Source of the DNA: Thermoplasmata archaeon
GTDB lineage: Archaea; Thermoplasmatota; Thermoplasmata; RBG-16-68-12
Direction of reading: 5' to 3'
Length of the DNA: 64,000 nucleotides
Assembly: GCA_036395115.1 (NCBI GenBank)
Contig: DASWDU010000037.1
Span: forward strand, 1-64,000
Positions 1 through 9,329 of the stretch are shown in pieces. How positions within the stretch are numbered: position 1 is the stretch's first letter; every line of letters begins with the position of its first letter. Position numbers and translations under genes: made by a program. Under the pieces are notes generated by a model that was not told the DNA's origin, did not search any database, and was given only the letters and a program-made list of their open reading frames with translations.

Positions 1-2340
1 AGTGCTTGTGCAATTATGGGTGACGATCCCGGTCAGAGCATAGGTCTGTGTTCCTTCCACCTCGAAGTTCACCACGCTCGTTTCGTCATCAGTCAGTTGC
101 AGCGCACGAACCTGTGAGACCATGAACCGTCCCTGCAGAAGTTCTTTCAGCAGGGGGGATTCCAAGTATTCGTTCAACCGCGCGAGGGTTTGACAGGTTA
201 TCCCCCGCGTCGAGTCTTCGTACCTCGTTGAATATTGCATTTTCTTCCAAAGCCGATAGGCTGAGACACCGAGGTTCTGTCTTACAGTCTTGAGATACGG
301 TCCTAGGCCATAGTAGGTTTTCGGCTTGTTACCAAGGTTCAACGATCCTGCATCCTTGGCTTTGATGGACAACTCCGCAACGAGTCGGAACAATCTGGCC
401 TTGTCATCGCTGTACGCAATACTGATGCAGAAACCGTCTGCATGCATCCCGGTGGCTTTCCAGAGTTTCGGTTTGAATCCCATCGCAAGCATCGTGAAGA
501 GGAGATATTCCCTGTTGATGGGGTTGAAGGTCTCGAACTGTATCTGCTCAAGCCTGCCATTCCTGACTGCCAAACACCCATCCCCATCGAGATAGGTAGC
601 GAGAAAGGCGGCAGTGACATGCTCTTCGAGCGGAAGACTCCGCCAGAGATTCGACAGGAGATCAATCAGCGGCTTGGACGGGGCGTGCAAGACCATGGTA
701 GGTCGTTTGCTCTCGAAGGACTGTCTGCTCGTGGGCTGGGCCGCGGTACGCAGCGAGCCACCGTACACTTTCGAAAGGAACGAGTGGACTCGCAGGAGCT
801 TTCGCGTGTCCGAGTTAAAAAAGCGGAGATGTCGATCCCCATCGGACTTCTGAAATCCAAGCAGATAACCCAGCCCGGAATCCACCCAAGGTGGAAACGT
901 GTACTTGGTCTGGGTGGTGCTGAACTCAGTCAGCTTGAGCAGATCTTCATCGCCCAGGATCGGCCTGAGCTCAGCCAGCCTGGTGACCTTTTGTTTGGGA
1001 TACTTTCTTGGAAGCTCGTAGCCTAACGCCGCAACAGCGGAGTTCTTCACGAACAGATTTGGATAACGAAGCAACGTATGGGTGGCAACCTTTTTTCCCT
1101 CCACCTTGCCTACTGCGACCAAGGCGTCCCCGACTTTCAGCTCGCTTGCTGCCTTCCACGTGAAACCATTGGCGCCCAAGCATAGTATCGGATGATTTGG
1201 CGTGACTCTGAGCAATCCAAACTCGTGCTTCACCCGGACAAGCCGGGTGGCCGTCCGGGCGAATGTCTTCTTGACTGGTCGGAAGACTGTGCTATACGAT
1301 TCGGGATCATATGAGAGAACCTCGTCCCCGACCGCTACTTCCTTTGCGGCCTTTACGCCGTGAGAGGTAACTATGGGTTCATCGTGAGGTATGCAAACGA
1401 GCCCTTTGATTTCCCGGCCTTTGAAGCCCGCCTCGACCCGCTCCCGCTCCTCTCGCGGCAGGGAACCGTGGTGGACCGCGACGTCTTGGCGGACCATCGA
1501 CAGGCGGGAGCCGAGGAGCTCGGCGAGAGGACGGGCGTTCACGAAGACGAGCGTCGAGCGGCTCTCGTCGAGGGAGTCGTCGATCGCGGAGAGCCCCGCC
1601 GCAGCCTCCGGGGTGATGTAGAAGTCGCGAGCGGTCTCGAAATCCTTGTCGATGGGACGAGGCCATTCGACTCGGTACTCGTATCGCTTCTCGAGAGGTG
1701 CGAGGAGGATTTCGAGGGGTTTCTCGCCGCCGAAGAGCGAGGCTATCGCGTCCGGGTGGCCTACGGTGGCGGAAAGGCCGATTCGCTGGAAATCCCGCTC
1801 CGCGATTCGACGGAGTCGCTGGAGGCCGACCGAGAGCTGGATCCCCCGTCGGTCCTCCGCAAATTGATGGACCTCATCGACGACGACGTACCGCACCGCC
1901 TTCAGGTGACGTTGCATCAATTTCCCGGAGAGGATTGCCTGGAGGGTCTCCGGGGTGGTGATGAGGATGTCAGGTGGATTGGCGGCTTGCTTTCGGCGCT
2001 CGGAGGTGGGCGTGTCCCCGTGCCTCACGGCCGCGGTGAGGTGCGTGGAAGCGACGAGGCGCTGGATGCGGTCAATCAGATTCCGATTAAGAGCGCGCAG
2101 AGGCGTGACGTAGAGGGCCCGGACGCCGCTTCGATCCGTAGCCCCAAGTGCCTCGAGAATCGGGAACAGGGCGGCCTCTGTCTTGCCAGACCCGGTCGGT
2201 GCGACAATGAGAAGGTGCGAACCCGCTCGAATCTCCGATAGCGCCCGTGCCTGCATCTCGTTCATTTTCGAGATCTCGGCGCGATGGAGCAATTGGGTAA
2301 GCCCTGTGCCTCCTGCCTTGCCCTGACTCTTCGGGTCCAA
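1..2340 (-). CDS. Lhr-like superfamily 2 DNA helicase, intein-containing, 3' end outside window
   Basis: ATP-dependent helicase of the large helicase-related (Lhr/Ski2-like) type, predicted to unwind DNA or RNA-DNA structures in repair. The TTG start at 2340 is chosen because a TATA-like TTTTTAT lies about 30 nt upstream and an in-frame stop sits at 2395-2397. Visible motifs: Walker A APTGSGKT (residues 47-54), motif II DEVH (155-158), motif III SAT (190-192), and the start of the second RecA domain (STLVFVNARPLAELLGSRLS). After residue 315 (..REIKGLV) the frame runs into an intein, and host sequence resumes as CTST at 12-1, where Lhr proteins have motif V (CTSSLELGID-like). The rest of the helicase lies left of the window. 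Family confidence is high; the exact subfamily is less certain. Confidence 0.85.
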   Translation of the reverse strand, partial: MDPKSQGKAGGTGLTQLLHRAEISKMNEMQARALSEIRAGSHLLIVAPTGSGKTEAALFPILEALGATDRSGVRALYVTPLRALNRNLIDRIQRLVASTHLTAAVRHGDTPTSERRKQAANPPDILITTPETLQAILSGKLMQRHLKAVRYVVVDEVHQFAEDRRGIQLSVGLQRLRRIAERDFQRIGLSATVGHPDAIASLFGGEKPLEILLAPLEKRYEYRVEWPRPIDKDFETARDFYITPEAAAGLSAIDDSLDESRSTLVFVNARPLAELLGSRLSMVRQDVAVHHGSLPREERERVEAGFKGREIKGLVCIPHDEPIVTSHGVKAAKEVAVGDEVLSYDPESYSTVFRPVKKTFARTATRLVRVKHEFGLLRVTPNHPILCLGANGFTWKAASELKVGDALVAVGKVEGKKVATHTLLRYPNLFVKNSAVAALGYELPRKYPKQKVTRLAELRPILGDEDLLKLTEFSTTQTKYTFPPWVDSGLGYLLGFQKSDGDRHLRFFNSDTRKLLRVHSFLSKVYGGSLRTAAQPTSRQSFESKRPTMVLHAPSKPLIDLLSNLWRSLPLEEHVTAAFLATYLDGDGCLAVRNGRLEQIQFETFNPINREYLLFTMLAMGFKPKLWKATGMHADGFCISIAYSDDKARLFRLVAELSIKAKDAGSLNLGNKPKTYYGLGPYLKTVRQNLGVSAYRLWKKMQYSTRYEDSTRGITCQTLARLNEYLESPLLKELLQGRFMVSQVRALQLTDDETSVVNFEVEGTQTYALTGIVTHNCTST
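13..1395 (-). other. Intein with LAGLIDADG homing endonuclease inside the helicase gene
   Basis: A 461-residue in-frame insertion. It starts with Cys (CIPHDEPIVTSHGVKAAKEV), the N-terminal splicing nucleophile. It ends with a typical block F/G: VEGTQTYALTGIVTHN, then Cys+1 of the host protein. Penultimate His460 and Asn461 are present, so splicing looks competent. Two dodecapeptide motifs of a LAGLIDADG endonuclease are visible: LLGFQKSDG (intein residues 178-186) and FLATYLDGDG (264-273). Both keep the acidic residue expected for catalysis. The insertion site is directly before helicase motif V, a typical conserved-site location for inteins. The frame is continuous, with no stop. Confidence 0.88.
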
Positions 2341-2365
2341 TAACGCCAGTGACCGAATTCGGACG

Positions 2366-2372
2366 ATAAAAA
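2366..2372 (-). promoter_or_regulatory. TATA-like box for the helicase gene
   Basis: TTTTTAT on the minus strand, centred about 30 nt upstream of the proposed TTG start. This spacing fits archaeal box A with transcription starting a few bases before the start codon. No Shine-Dalgarno is seen in the short leader, consistent with near-leaderless translation. Confidence 0.45.
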
Positions 2373-2492
2373 CCGTTCGGAGGGTTGCGCGAACCTACAG
2401 GTCCACTCTGGCGCCCCCTGGGGGGTAATGTTCGAAACGGAGCCTACGAAACGTCTACGAAGGATTGGAGTGACTGGTCTGCGAAGCTGGGA

Positions 2493-3035
2493 TTATCGGC
2501 TAAATTGCGACTCGATGAGAGTACGTGTCTCCTGATCGGGCCCGTCTGTCTTCCAGATTGTCACTGCATACTGCTTGCCGTCAGTCCCGACGAGACGCAG
2601 GTCTATCCAGGACTCGCGTCGATCGAAGCTCCTCTTTTTCACGACGTTGAAATCCCGGGGGCGAATTTCACAGTACTGCCGTGCACCAAGGGACTTTAGC
2701 TTCTTGAGCCGAACTTCCTTTGCGGCGGCAGTCGGAACGCCTAAGGGTGTCAGCTCGCCCTTAAGTTCTCTCCAAGGGTCGATGTCGCGGACCAGCACGA
2801 TTCTCTTGTTTGTCACGAAGAGCTTGCTTGAGGCTCGCCCTGCGAATCCCATGAAGACGAATTTCGGGAGGAACCTCCGCCACGGAGACAGAACGTTCAT
2901 ATCCCATCCGGTCACCGCTTTCAGGATCTCTTCGTTGGTTTCCGTAATGAGCCCGCCCGTATCGGAGTATGTCCTCCTCAGACCGTCTAGGTCGCCTGCG
3001 CGGACAGGCCGATACGCCTGATCGTCTAATCCCAT
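2493..3035 (-). CDS. Small protein with PH-like domain (bacterial/archaeal PH type)
   Basis: A 180-residue protein. ATG 3035 follows the stop of the upstream gene by one base (TGA-A-ATG), so the two genes are probably co-transcribed and translationally coupled. The middle contains KLFVTNKRIVLVRD, the strand pattern of prokaryotic PH-like (bPH2/YdbS-type) domains. After it come a lysine-rich stretch (KEVRLKKLKSLGARQ) and a C-terminal WIDLRLVGTDGKQYAV strand pair. No signal peptide or membrane span is seen, so it is probably a cytoplasmic accessory to the large surface protein upstream. The function is not recognised; the PH-like call rests on pattern only. Confidence 0.6.
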   Translation of the reverse strand: MGLDDQAYRPVRAGDLDGLRRTYSDTGGLITETNEEILKAVTGWDMNVLSPWRRFLPKFVFMGFAGRASSKLFVTNKRIVLVRDIDPWRELKGELTPLGVPTAAAKEVRLKKLKSLGARQYCEIRPRDFNVVKKRSFDRRESWIDLRLVGTDGKQYAVTIWKTDGPDQETRTLIESQFSR

Positions 3036-3036
3036 T

Positions 3037-6000
3037 TCAAGGCACCAAGAGAATTGTTGGGTCCGGAGGATCAAGTGAGTTATCAAACCTTGCTGTATCG
3101 GCCAGAAAATTCAGAAGTTGGATCAATGCATCCTCTGCGATGTCCGATGGTATCTCGCTGCCGAACACATATTCGAAAAGGAACGTAATCGTGCTGCCGG
3201 GCGTGCTTACTATCTTCAGAGCGAGGGGGTCAGGCATAATACCAAGGAGAGCCTCGGCCCCAACAGTTATCGTCAGGCCGAGCTGCCAACCAAGCATCGC
3301 AGCGGCTCCATACAGAGGGACGACCGCGATGATCGTGTCGACGACAATGGTCCCCGCACTTTCGTAGTGTGAGAGCCTCTTGATTGGGTTGTCGGTTTGA
3401 CTGGCCTGGAAGACTTCGTAAGACGCCAAGATCCCACCGACAGCGATTGCTGCGGCAACGCCCAACCTAATCCTGAGGCCCGTCTTGAAGATTTGACCCC
3501 TGAAGAGTCCTTCAACAAGCACCTCGTCGGACTTCAATACGCCGAATACCGCGGTTGCGCCAGCGAGGACGTAAACCGTTCCCTTGACGACATCCCCATC
3601 CCGGAAAGCCAAGATGGCCTGGCTTCCGAATATCACGAGAGTCGCTCCAACCGCCGCCCCTCGCATTGCCGACCGAAGCTGCGTGTACTTCACGCCCGTC
3701 AGCAGGCGCGAGTCGTCTAAGTTGTCGACGATCTCGCCGCGAACCTCCTTCTCAAGGACACGGACCTCCGTGAGTTCGACGCTAGGGATCTCAGGGTGCG
3801 GCACTCGCAGCTTCACCGTTACCGCAGCCGTTTCCCCGACCACGTAGTACGGCTGGTCCGTCTCGAGGTTCGTCAGCTTCGTGACCGTGAACGTGGATCG
3901 GCCGAAGGACATCTCCTCCCGCGCGCCCGAGGGGACGTTCAGCACCGGGAACAGCATGTTCGCCGTGAGCTGGCTCGTGATGGAGATGCCCTGCCGGATC
4001 ATCTTGAATACTTTGAGGGCGATGCCGAAGCCGTCCACGGAGTTTCGGACCCACGCGTCTTCGGGGGCCCACGTGATCGTGTCTTGAAAGGATGCGATCT
4101 CCTCGGGGGAGTCCCCGAGCAGGTAGATGGCATCGGCGGAAGCCGGGGCCTCTGAATCGAAGGGATCGCCCATCCGGTAGACGTACACGGAGAACGGGTC
4201 GAACGAATAGAACCCGGTGACAAGGCCTTCGGTCGAATCGGGCAACGCGGCTTCGAGCGCCTCCATGTCCGTCGAGAGACGTGCGACGACGTACTCCGCC
4301 GATTCCTGGACTCGAACGAGGGTGGCCGCGACCGTCACGTCCGTGACGTTCAGCGCGGCTTTCGTGACGGAGAATCCGTCACTCGTGAGCCACACCGGAG
4401 TGAGGACGAGCGTGGCCGCCGGCACGCCTCCGACCTGGGTTGTGTTCTCCTCCGTCGCGACCTCCCGGGGGATCCGGAGTTGAAACTCGTACGCGTGGTC
4501 GTCGATCGCGGCGCCCACGGCGAGGTTCTGGTAGAACGGAGGCGCCGCGAGGAAGTCAGTCCCCCGGAAGAGGGAGTAGACGAAGGCCGGCACGGTCGTC
4601 CCGTCCGCCGTCTCGGTCCCGCGGTCTGCTTCCGGCCGAATCGAGAACTGCACGATGACGCCTTGCGGCTTTCCGAGGCGGATCGGGACATCCATGGAGG
4701 CGTGGTAGATTCGCTCGCCCGCATCGTCGCGGACCGGCACCTCCGCGACGTTCACGAAGTCCACGTCCGACGCATGGCTGTCTTCGATGTACTTGAACCG
4801 GTACTGACGCGGGCTCCAGACGTCGCAGTCGCCATAGTTGATCGCCCAGGTGCCCCAGCTGTCCTGCCCGAGGTCTTCCGCCTTCCTCGCGGTGAAATTT
4901 GTCTCGCCGCCTTCGGCGAGGACGTGGTTGATCGTCGAGAGGACGTCCTCGATCGACTCGTTGCTGCTCCGCGTCGCGTCGTCCGTGTGATCCGACAGGT
5001 ATACGCAGTCGTCCGCGTCGATGTTGTACGTCCAGATCGTCGCGGAGAGGCCGTGCACGCCAAGCGCGTGGAACCGCTGCGTGAACCGGACGAGGCCGGG
5101 TTCGAACGCGCCCCTCCATGGCGGACTCCAGAGTTCCGTCGGCGAGAGGTCGAGTCCGTCGACCACTCCGTCGCCGTCGGTATCGGAGAGGAGGGGATTC
5201 GTAGGCCTCCGGTTCAATCCCTCAAGTTCGTCGAAGTCGGAGAGGCCGTCCCGGTCCGTATCGGAATCCGTGGGGTCCGTGAGGAATCCGTATCTCGCTC
5301 GCCCGTCCCACTCTTCGTCGTCTCGCAGGCCGTCGCCGTCCGTGTCGGGTGCGATCGGAGATGTGACGAGGGACCGCTCGACCGGGACGCCGTCGATCTC
5401 CGTGCGGAACGGCCGCGGGGTCACCTCCTGGTAGTCGGTCAGCGTGTCCACGTCCGTGTCCGAGAGAGTCGGATCGGTCCCGTAAGTCAGGCGCTCCGGA
5501 CCATCGAGGAGACCATCGACGTCCGTGTCGGGATCGATCGGATCCGTCGGCCTCATGCCCTCGCCCGGGAGCAGCTCGAAGCCGTCCATGAGTCCATCGT
5601 CATCCGTGTCGAAATCGAGCGGGTCCGTGCGGATGATCCGATCGTACGCGGCGCCGTCGACGACGAAGCGCAGCGTGCGCGAAGCGATCTCCTCGCCGTC
5701 CGCCAGGAAGTCCCCGTCGGTGTCCGGGAGGACGGGGATCGTATGGGTCGTTGAACGTTCCACGGCATCGGAAATCCCGTCACGATCCGTGTCTTTCGAC
5801 CCCGGGGAGGTCCGGAACGCGAGGAGAATTGATGCGCTCGCGATTCGGCCACTCTCCGCGCCGTGGTTGCGCAGAACGACCTGCCACGACCGGACGCTGG
5901 ACAGATCCCCTGCGATGAGGTCGGAGCCGACGAGCCCGTCGGATTCGGCGAGGATTCGGGGCCGAAGGAGATCGAGGACGAGATGGACCCCGGTGTCCGT

Positions 6001-7656
6001 GCGGCTCACCGCGGGACGCCACGGCACCCGGAACGCTTCGGAGATTTCGAGGACGCCCCCTCTGGACAAAGGTACGGTCCGGCGGGAGGGATCGACGGTG
6101 AGGGCGGGCAGATCGCCCTGTGCGGTACCGCCCTCCACCCGGCACGCGGGCGAGCAAGGCGGCAGGGAAGCGGCCTCCCTGTTGCTCACGGTCGCCGTCA
6201 CGGTCTTGAGGGCCTCGTTGCCCGCGCGGTCTCTCGCCCGGACTTCGAACGTGTGGACGCCGTTCGCCAGATCGAGCGTATCGTACACGAACGTATACGG
6301 CTCCGCGTCCCGCTCATCGACCGGCGTGCCGTCAATCGAGAACGAGACGGCGGCGAGCCCCTGGTCGTCAGACACGGCCGCCTCGATCACGACGAGGCCG
6401 CTCAGCGTCTCGCCGGCCGTCGGCCTAAGCAGCGAGAGCTCCGGAGTCGTCCGGTCGACGAATACCGTGATTTCCCGGGAGAAGCGAGCGACGAACTCCC
6501 CGCCCTCATGGGCCTGCGCGATCACGTAGAGGCGGTGCGCCCCTTCAGCCCAGTCGTCGGAGTTCCACGGCAGCGCGAAGGAGCCCGTCGAGTCCCCTTG
6601 GGTGCCGTTGACCCAGATATCGTCCACCTGGAACTGGATGAGCGGATCGGGCCGCCACGCCTTCCCGCGGACCTCGACCGCCCCCCGGACGGCAGCCCCG
6701 TCGGACGGCACGAGGATCGCCGCGCCGCGGGCGTGGAACCCAGGATCCCAGAGCAGCTGCGCCCTCGGACCGTCGTCGCCGAGGAACGCGAGGCCCACGG
6801 ACAGATCATTCGACTGGGGATAGTCGATCTGCAAGTCGAGCGCGGCGGATGCAAACACGCCCGCCGCGGGCGGCGCCTCGATGTCGATCGTCGAATTCAT
6901 CGGACCAAATTCGACGGACCCGAGGCCGGGCGAAACGCGCGCGGCGTAGACCGTCGCCTCTTCCTCGAGGTCCCCAAGGCCGTCTCCATCGCTGTCTTGC
7001 GAGCCCGTGTCGATCAGGAAATCATCAAAGTAGAGGGAGTACCAGGCCCCCGTAAGCCCCGCGGCGCAGAGGAAGCCGACGGAGACCTTCACGAATTCCG
7101 CGGACGTCCAGGGCGCTGAGGGGAAGTCCGCGATCGGGCTGCGGCGGACGTCGGTCCATGCCGCCAGTCCGACAGGCGGCGAAAGGACCACATCCGAAAC
7201 GGTCGGTGCACATCGACCCGCGTTCCGACTCGCATGGTAGGCGGTGATGTACCGCACGCTCCCGAGCGGTCGGTAGCTGCCATCGAGGAAATCCAAAGCG
7301 ACGCCCGCGGCGTACGCGTCCCAGGGGGACGCCACGAGGTCCTGGAGTCGGTCGTACAGAACGGACAGTCGCAGCTCCGTAATCGGCGCGTTGCGAATCG
7401 GGAAGATCGCGTATCCGTACGCGGAACCGAAGTCGCGGACGGTCCATCCGCGAATCTCGACGTGAAAGGAGCGGCTCCCAGACCTCGCGAAGCTCGAGGA
7501 ATAGCCCGCGGACGCCCGGTCGCCGAGGTGGAAGTGGGTGAAGGGCAGCCAGGTGTCGTCCTCGAAGTCGTCGATGAGCGCCGAAGCCGGCGCGGAGCCG
7601 ACGAGCATGATGCCGACGAAGCCGATCGCTGCGACGAATCTCCAAGAGCCGCGCAC
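3037..7656 (-). CDS. Giant exported protein with Ig-like domain and thrombospondin-type-3 calcium repeats
   Basis: A 1,539-residue secreted or surface protein. The GTG start at 7656 has a GGAGGT ribosome site 7 nt upstream and opens a signal peptide (VRGSWRFVAAIGFVGIMLVGSAPASA). An N-terminal beta-rich domain follows (about residues 27-215, ligand-binding jelly-roll-like by pattern). Then come an Ig-like segment (about 400-490, YTFVYDTLDLANGVHTFEV) and a run of DxDxDG calcium repeats (about 620-845, for example DTDGDGLRDDEE, DTDRDGLSDFDE), with one isolated DSDGDG near 222. The long C-terminal half ends in hydrophobic segments (about 1395-1415 and 1435-1465) that could anchor it in the membrane. 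Likely a Ca2+-stabilised envelope protein; ligand unknown. Confidence 0.8.
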   Translation of the reverse strand: MRGSWRFVAAIGFVGIMLVGSAPASALIDDFEDDTWLPFTHFHLGDRASAGYSSSFARSGSRSFHVEIRGWTVRDFGSAYGYAIFPIRNAPITELRLSVLYDRLQDLVASPWDAYAAGVALDFLDGSYRPLGSVRYITAYHASRNAGRCAPTVSDVVLSPPVGLAAWTDVRRSPIADFPSAPWTSAEFVKVSVGFLCAAGLTGAWYSLYFDDFLIDTGSQDSDGDGLGDLEEEATVYAARVSPGLGSVEFGPMNSTIDIEAPPAAGVFASAALDLQIDYPQSNDLSVGLAFLGDDGPRAQLLWDPGFHARGAAILVPSDGAAVRGAVEVRGKAWRPDPLIQFQVDDIWVNGTQGDSTGSFALPWNSDDWAEGAHRLYVIAQAHEGGEFVARFSREITVFVDRTTPELSLLRPTAGETLSGLVVIEAAVSDDQGLAAVSFSIDGTPVDERDAEPYTFVYDTLDLANGVHTFEVRARDRAGNEALKTVTATVSNREAASLPPCSPACRVEGGTAQGDLPALTVDPSRRTVPLSRGGVLEISEAFRVPWRPAVSRTDTGVHLVLDLLRPRILAESDGLVGSDLIAGDLSSVRSWQVVLRNHGAESGRIASASILLAFRTSPGSKDTDRDGISDAVERSTTHTIPVLPDTDGDFLADGEEIASRTLRFVVDGAAYDRIIRTDPLDFDTDDDGLMDGFELLPGEGMRPTDPIDPDTDVDGLLDGPERLTYGTDPTLSDTDVDTLTDYQEVTPRPFRTEIDGVPVERSLVTSPIAPDTDGDGLRDDEEWDGRARYGFLTDPTDSDTDRDGLSDFDELEGLNRRPTNPLLSDTDGDGVVDGLDLSPTELWSPPWRGAFEPGLVRFTQRFHALGVHGLSATIWTYNIDADDCVYLSDHTDDATRSSNESIEDVLSTINHVLAEGGETNFTARKAEDLGQDSWGTWAINYGDCDVWSPRQYRFKYIEDSHASDVDFVNVAEVPVRDDAGERIYHASMDVPIRLGKPQGVIVQFSIRPEADRGTETADGTTVPAFVYSLFRGTDFLAAPPFYQNLAVGAAIDDHAYEFQLRIPREVATEENTTQVGGVPAATLVLTPVWLTSDGFSVTKAALNVTDVTVAATLVRVQESAEYVVARLSTDMEALEAALPDSTEGLVTGFYSFDPFSVYVYRMGDPFDSEAPASADAIYLLGDSPEEIASFQDTITWAPEDAWVRNSVDGFGIALKVFKMIRQGISITSQLTANMLFPVLNVPSGAREEMSFGRSTFTVTKLTNLETDQPYYVVGETAAVTVKLRVPHPEIPSVELTEVRVLEKEVRGEIVDNLDDSRLLTGVKYTQLRSAMRGAAVGATLVIFGSQAILAFRDGDVVKGTVYVLAGATAVFGVLKSDEVLVEGLFRGQIFKTGLRIRLGVAAAIAVGGILASYEVFQASQTDNPIKRLSHYESAGTIVVDTIIAVVPLYGAAAMLGWQLGLTITVGAEALLGIMPDPLALKIVSTPGSTITFLFEYVFGSEIPSDIAEDALIQLLNFLADTARFDNSLDPPDPTILLVP

Positions 7657-7888
7657 GGTCCTACCTCCGAGGCACAAGGACCGCGGCCCCTACGCCCCTC
7701 CGCGGCGGGCATCGCGCCCCCTACTATTTGGAGGCACATGTCAAATCCGGCCGTGCGCCCCGGGATGAGAGGTTGGGCGTCCCAGTACGTTACGGCGCGC
7801 GGAATCCGGACCATTCTCAAAAGGAATATCGATATGCGCAAGGGATATAACGGCGTAATACTTCGGGTCCAAAAACGAGGGGAATCCG

Positions 7889-8734
7889 ATGACGTACGCG
7901 CATCCCGAAGTCTTGGTCGACTCGAGTTGGGTCAAGGGAAACCTGGGGAGCGAGAACCTCCGGATCGCCGAGGTCGACTACGATCCGACGGCGAACTACA
8001 ACCTCGGGCACATCCCGGGGTCCGTGCTCATCGACTGGAAGAGAGACATCAACGATCCCGTGCGACGGGACATCGTTTCGAAGGAGGACCTCGAGGTGCT
8101 CTTCGGCCGTCTCGGGATCTCGAACGACCACCGGCTCGTCCTGTACGGCGACTTCAACAACTGGTTCGCCGCGTTCGCGTTCTGGGTCTTCAAGTATTAC
8201 GGCGTTGAGAACGTCGTCCTCCTGAACGGCGGCCGGAAGAAGTGGATCGAGGAAGATCTGCCCCTCACGAAGGACGTGCCCTCGGTTCCCACGACCACCT
8301 TCGCCGCGAAGGAGCCGGACGAGGACCTGCGCGCCTACCTGCATTACGTCCGGCAGACGTTCCGCGACAAGGACAAGGTCCTCGTCGACGTCCGATCGCC
8401 GAAAGAATTCACGGGCGAGATCCTCGCGCCGCCGGAATATCCGACGGAGCACGCGCAGCGCGGCGGGCACATCCCCGGGGCGAAGAACATTCCGTGGGGC
8501 CAGGCCGTGAACGAGGACGGGACGTTCAAGACGCCGGAGGAGCTGAAGGCCCTCTACGAGCCGAAAGGCGTGACGCCGGACAAGGAAGTCATCGCGTACT
8601 GCCGCATCGGCGAGCGGTCGTCCCACACGTGGTTCGTCCTGAAGTACCTCCTCGGCTACCCGAACGTCCGGAACTACGACGGCTCGTGGACGGAGTGGGG
8701 GAACCTCGTGCGGACGCCGATCGAGAAGCCGTGA
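7889..8734 (+). CDS. Thiosulfate sulfurtransferase (two-domain rhodanese)
   Basis: A 281-residue tandem rhodanese, the usual length. It is predicted to transfer sulfane sulfur from thiosulfate or 3-mercaptopyruvate to a thiophilic acceptor in the cytoplasm. The N-terminal domain (about 1-125) is catalytically silent: its loop reads YGDFNNW instead of a Cys loop. The C-terminal domain (about 150-281) has the active loop CRIGERSS with Cys238 and the conserved GHIPGAKNIPW. ATG 7889 follows a GAGGGG ribosome site. A TATA-like atataac lies about 45 nt upstream. This intact gene heads the island: its last 75-200 bp recur at least eight times downstream between accessory genes. The tail [20 protein letters not shown] marks all the better copies. 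Confidence 0.93.
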   Translation: MTYAHPEVLVDSSWVKGNLGSENLRIAEVDYDPTANYNLGHIPGSVLIDWKRDINDPVRRDIVSKEDLEVLFGRLGISNDHRLVLYGDFNNWFAAFAFWVFKYYGVENVVLLNGGRKKWIEEDLPLTKDVPSVPTTTFAAKEPDEDLRAYLHYVRQTFRDKDKVLVDVRSPKEFTGEILAPPEYPTEHAQRGGHIPGAKNIPWGQAVNEDGTFKTPEELKALYEPKGVTPDKEVIAYCRIGERSSHTWFVLKYLLGYPNVRNYDGSWTEWGNLVRTPIEKP

Positions 8735-8853
8735 GATTCGAAAACCGCCGCGCGCGTCCTCGAAGAACGCGATACGAACTGCGGCGGCCTCGAAACCGCC
8801 GGCGCTCTAGCCATACGTCGCGTGCAGTCCGGAAGTAACCTCTTGGGGTTCCG

Positions 8854-8863
8854 CTTAAATATT
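8854..8863 (+). promoter_or_regulatory. TATA-like box upstream of wHTH-Rhs pair 1
   Basis: cttaaatatt lies about 35 nt before the TTG start of the wHTH gene. The 163 bp between the rhodanese stop and that start hold no other recognisable feature. A similar box (tttaagttat, 27511-27520) precedes the second wHTH gene. Confidence 0.45.
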
Positions 8864-8897
8864 CGCCTCCAGATGTACTCCGTCGGGGGATCGGAGC

Positions 8898-9176
8898 TTG
8901 GTTTCTGCTAGCCGCTTGCGAGTCGAGGTCTACCGCGACATCCTCCGCTCGATCCACCAGCTCCGGCGCGCGGCCCAGGGGACGAGTGCCTCGCGCGTCG
9001 GTCAGCGGGCGAACGTGCCGAACGATCGCATCAAGCACCGCCTCACCGAACTAGCGGCGCGCGGCCTCCTCGACGCGCACGGATCCCTCACGGAGAAGGG
9101 CTACGAATATCTGGCCGATTACACGAAACACGTGGAACCGTTCCTCCGGAAATACAGGCTCGACGCAAACGAATGA
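8898..9176 (+). CDS. Winged-helix DNA-binding regulator (Rhs-linked, copy 1)
   Basis: A 92-residue cytoplasmic wHTH protein. TTG 8898 is preceded by GGAG and a TATA-like box. Helices with the pattern VYRDILRSIHQL .. ASRVGQRANVPNDRIKHRLTELAARGLL form the HTH, and a wing follows (LTEKGYEYLADY). It ends with VEPFLRKY. A paralogue at 27483-27836 has the same order and the same VxPFLRKYxL ending and also sits directly upstream of an Rhs gene. The pair therefore looks like a conserved regulator-Rhs unit. Likely a transcriptional regulator of the Rhs gene 150 bp downstream; the sensed signal is unknown. Confidence 0.75.
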   Translation: MVSASRLRVEVYRDILRSIHQLRRAAQGTSASRVGQRANVPNDRIKHRLTELAARGLLDAHGSLTEKGYEYLADYTKHVEPFLRKYRLDANE

Positions 9177-9329
9177 CCAGAGTGTCGCCTCGCGCGGCCG
9201 CTTCCGAGGCCTTCGGCGAGGGGGACGCACCGTCCGGACGCTGCGTCCGGACCTACTGTCCGTACCGTGGGTCCCGAACCGCTTTCTCCTCGCGGGTCGA
9301 TGCGCTCCGCGGCCTACGGAGGAATACTC

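Noticed and set aside
442-1026. Plus-strand 194-codon frame at the left edge
   Set aside because: It lies antisense to the intein, whose splice and endonuclease motifs are unmistakable.
4480-7119. Long plus-strand open frames of 300-420 codons opposite the giant exported protein
   Set aside because: They are Arg/Pro-rich shadows of a GC-rich gene. The minus strand carries the signal peptide, ribosome site, DxDxDG repeats and continuous domain structure.
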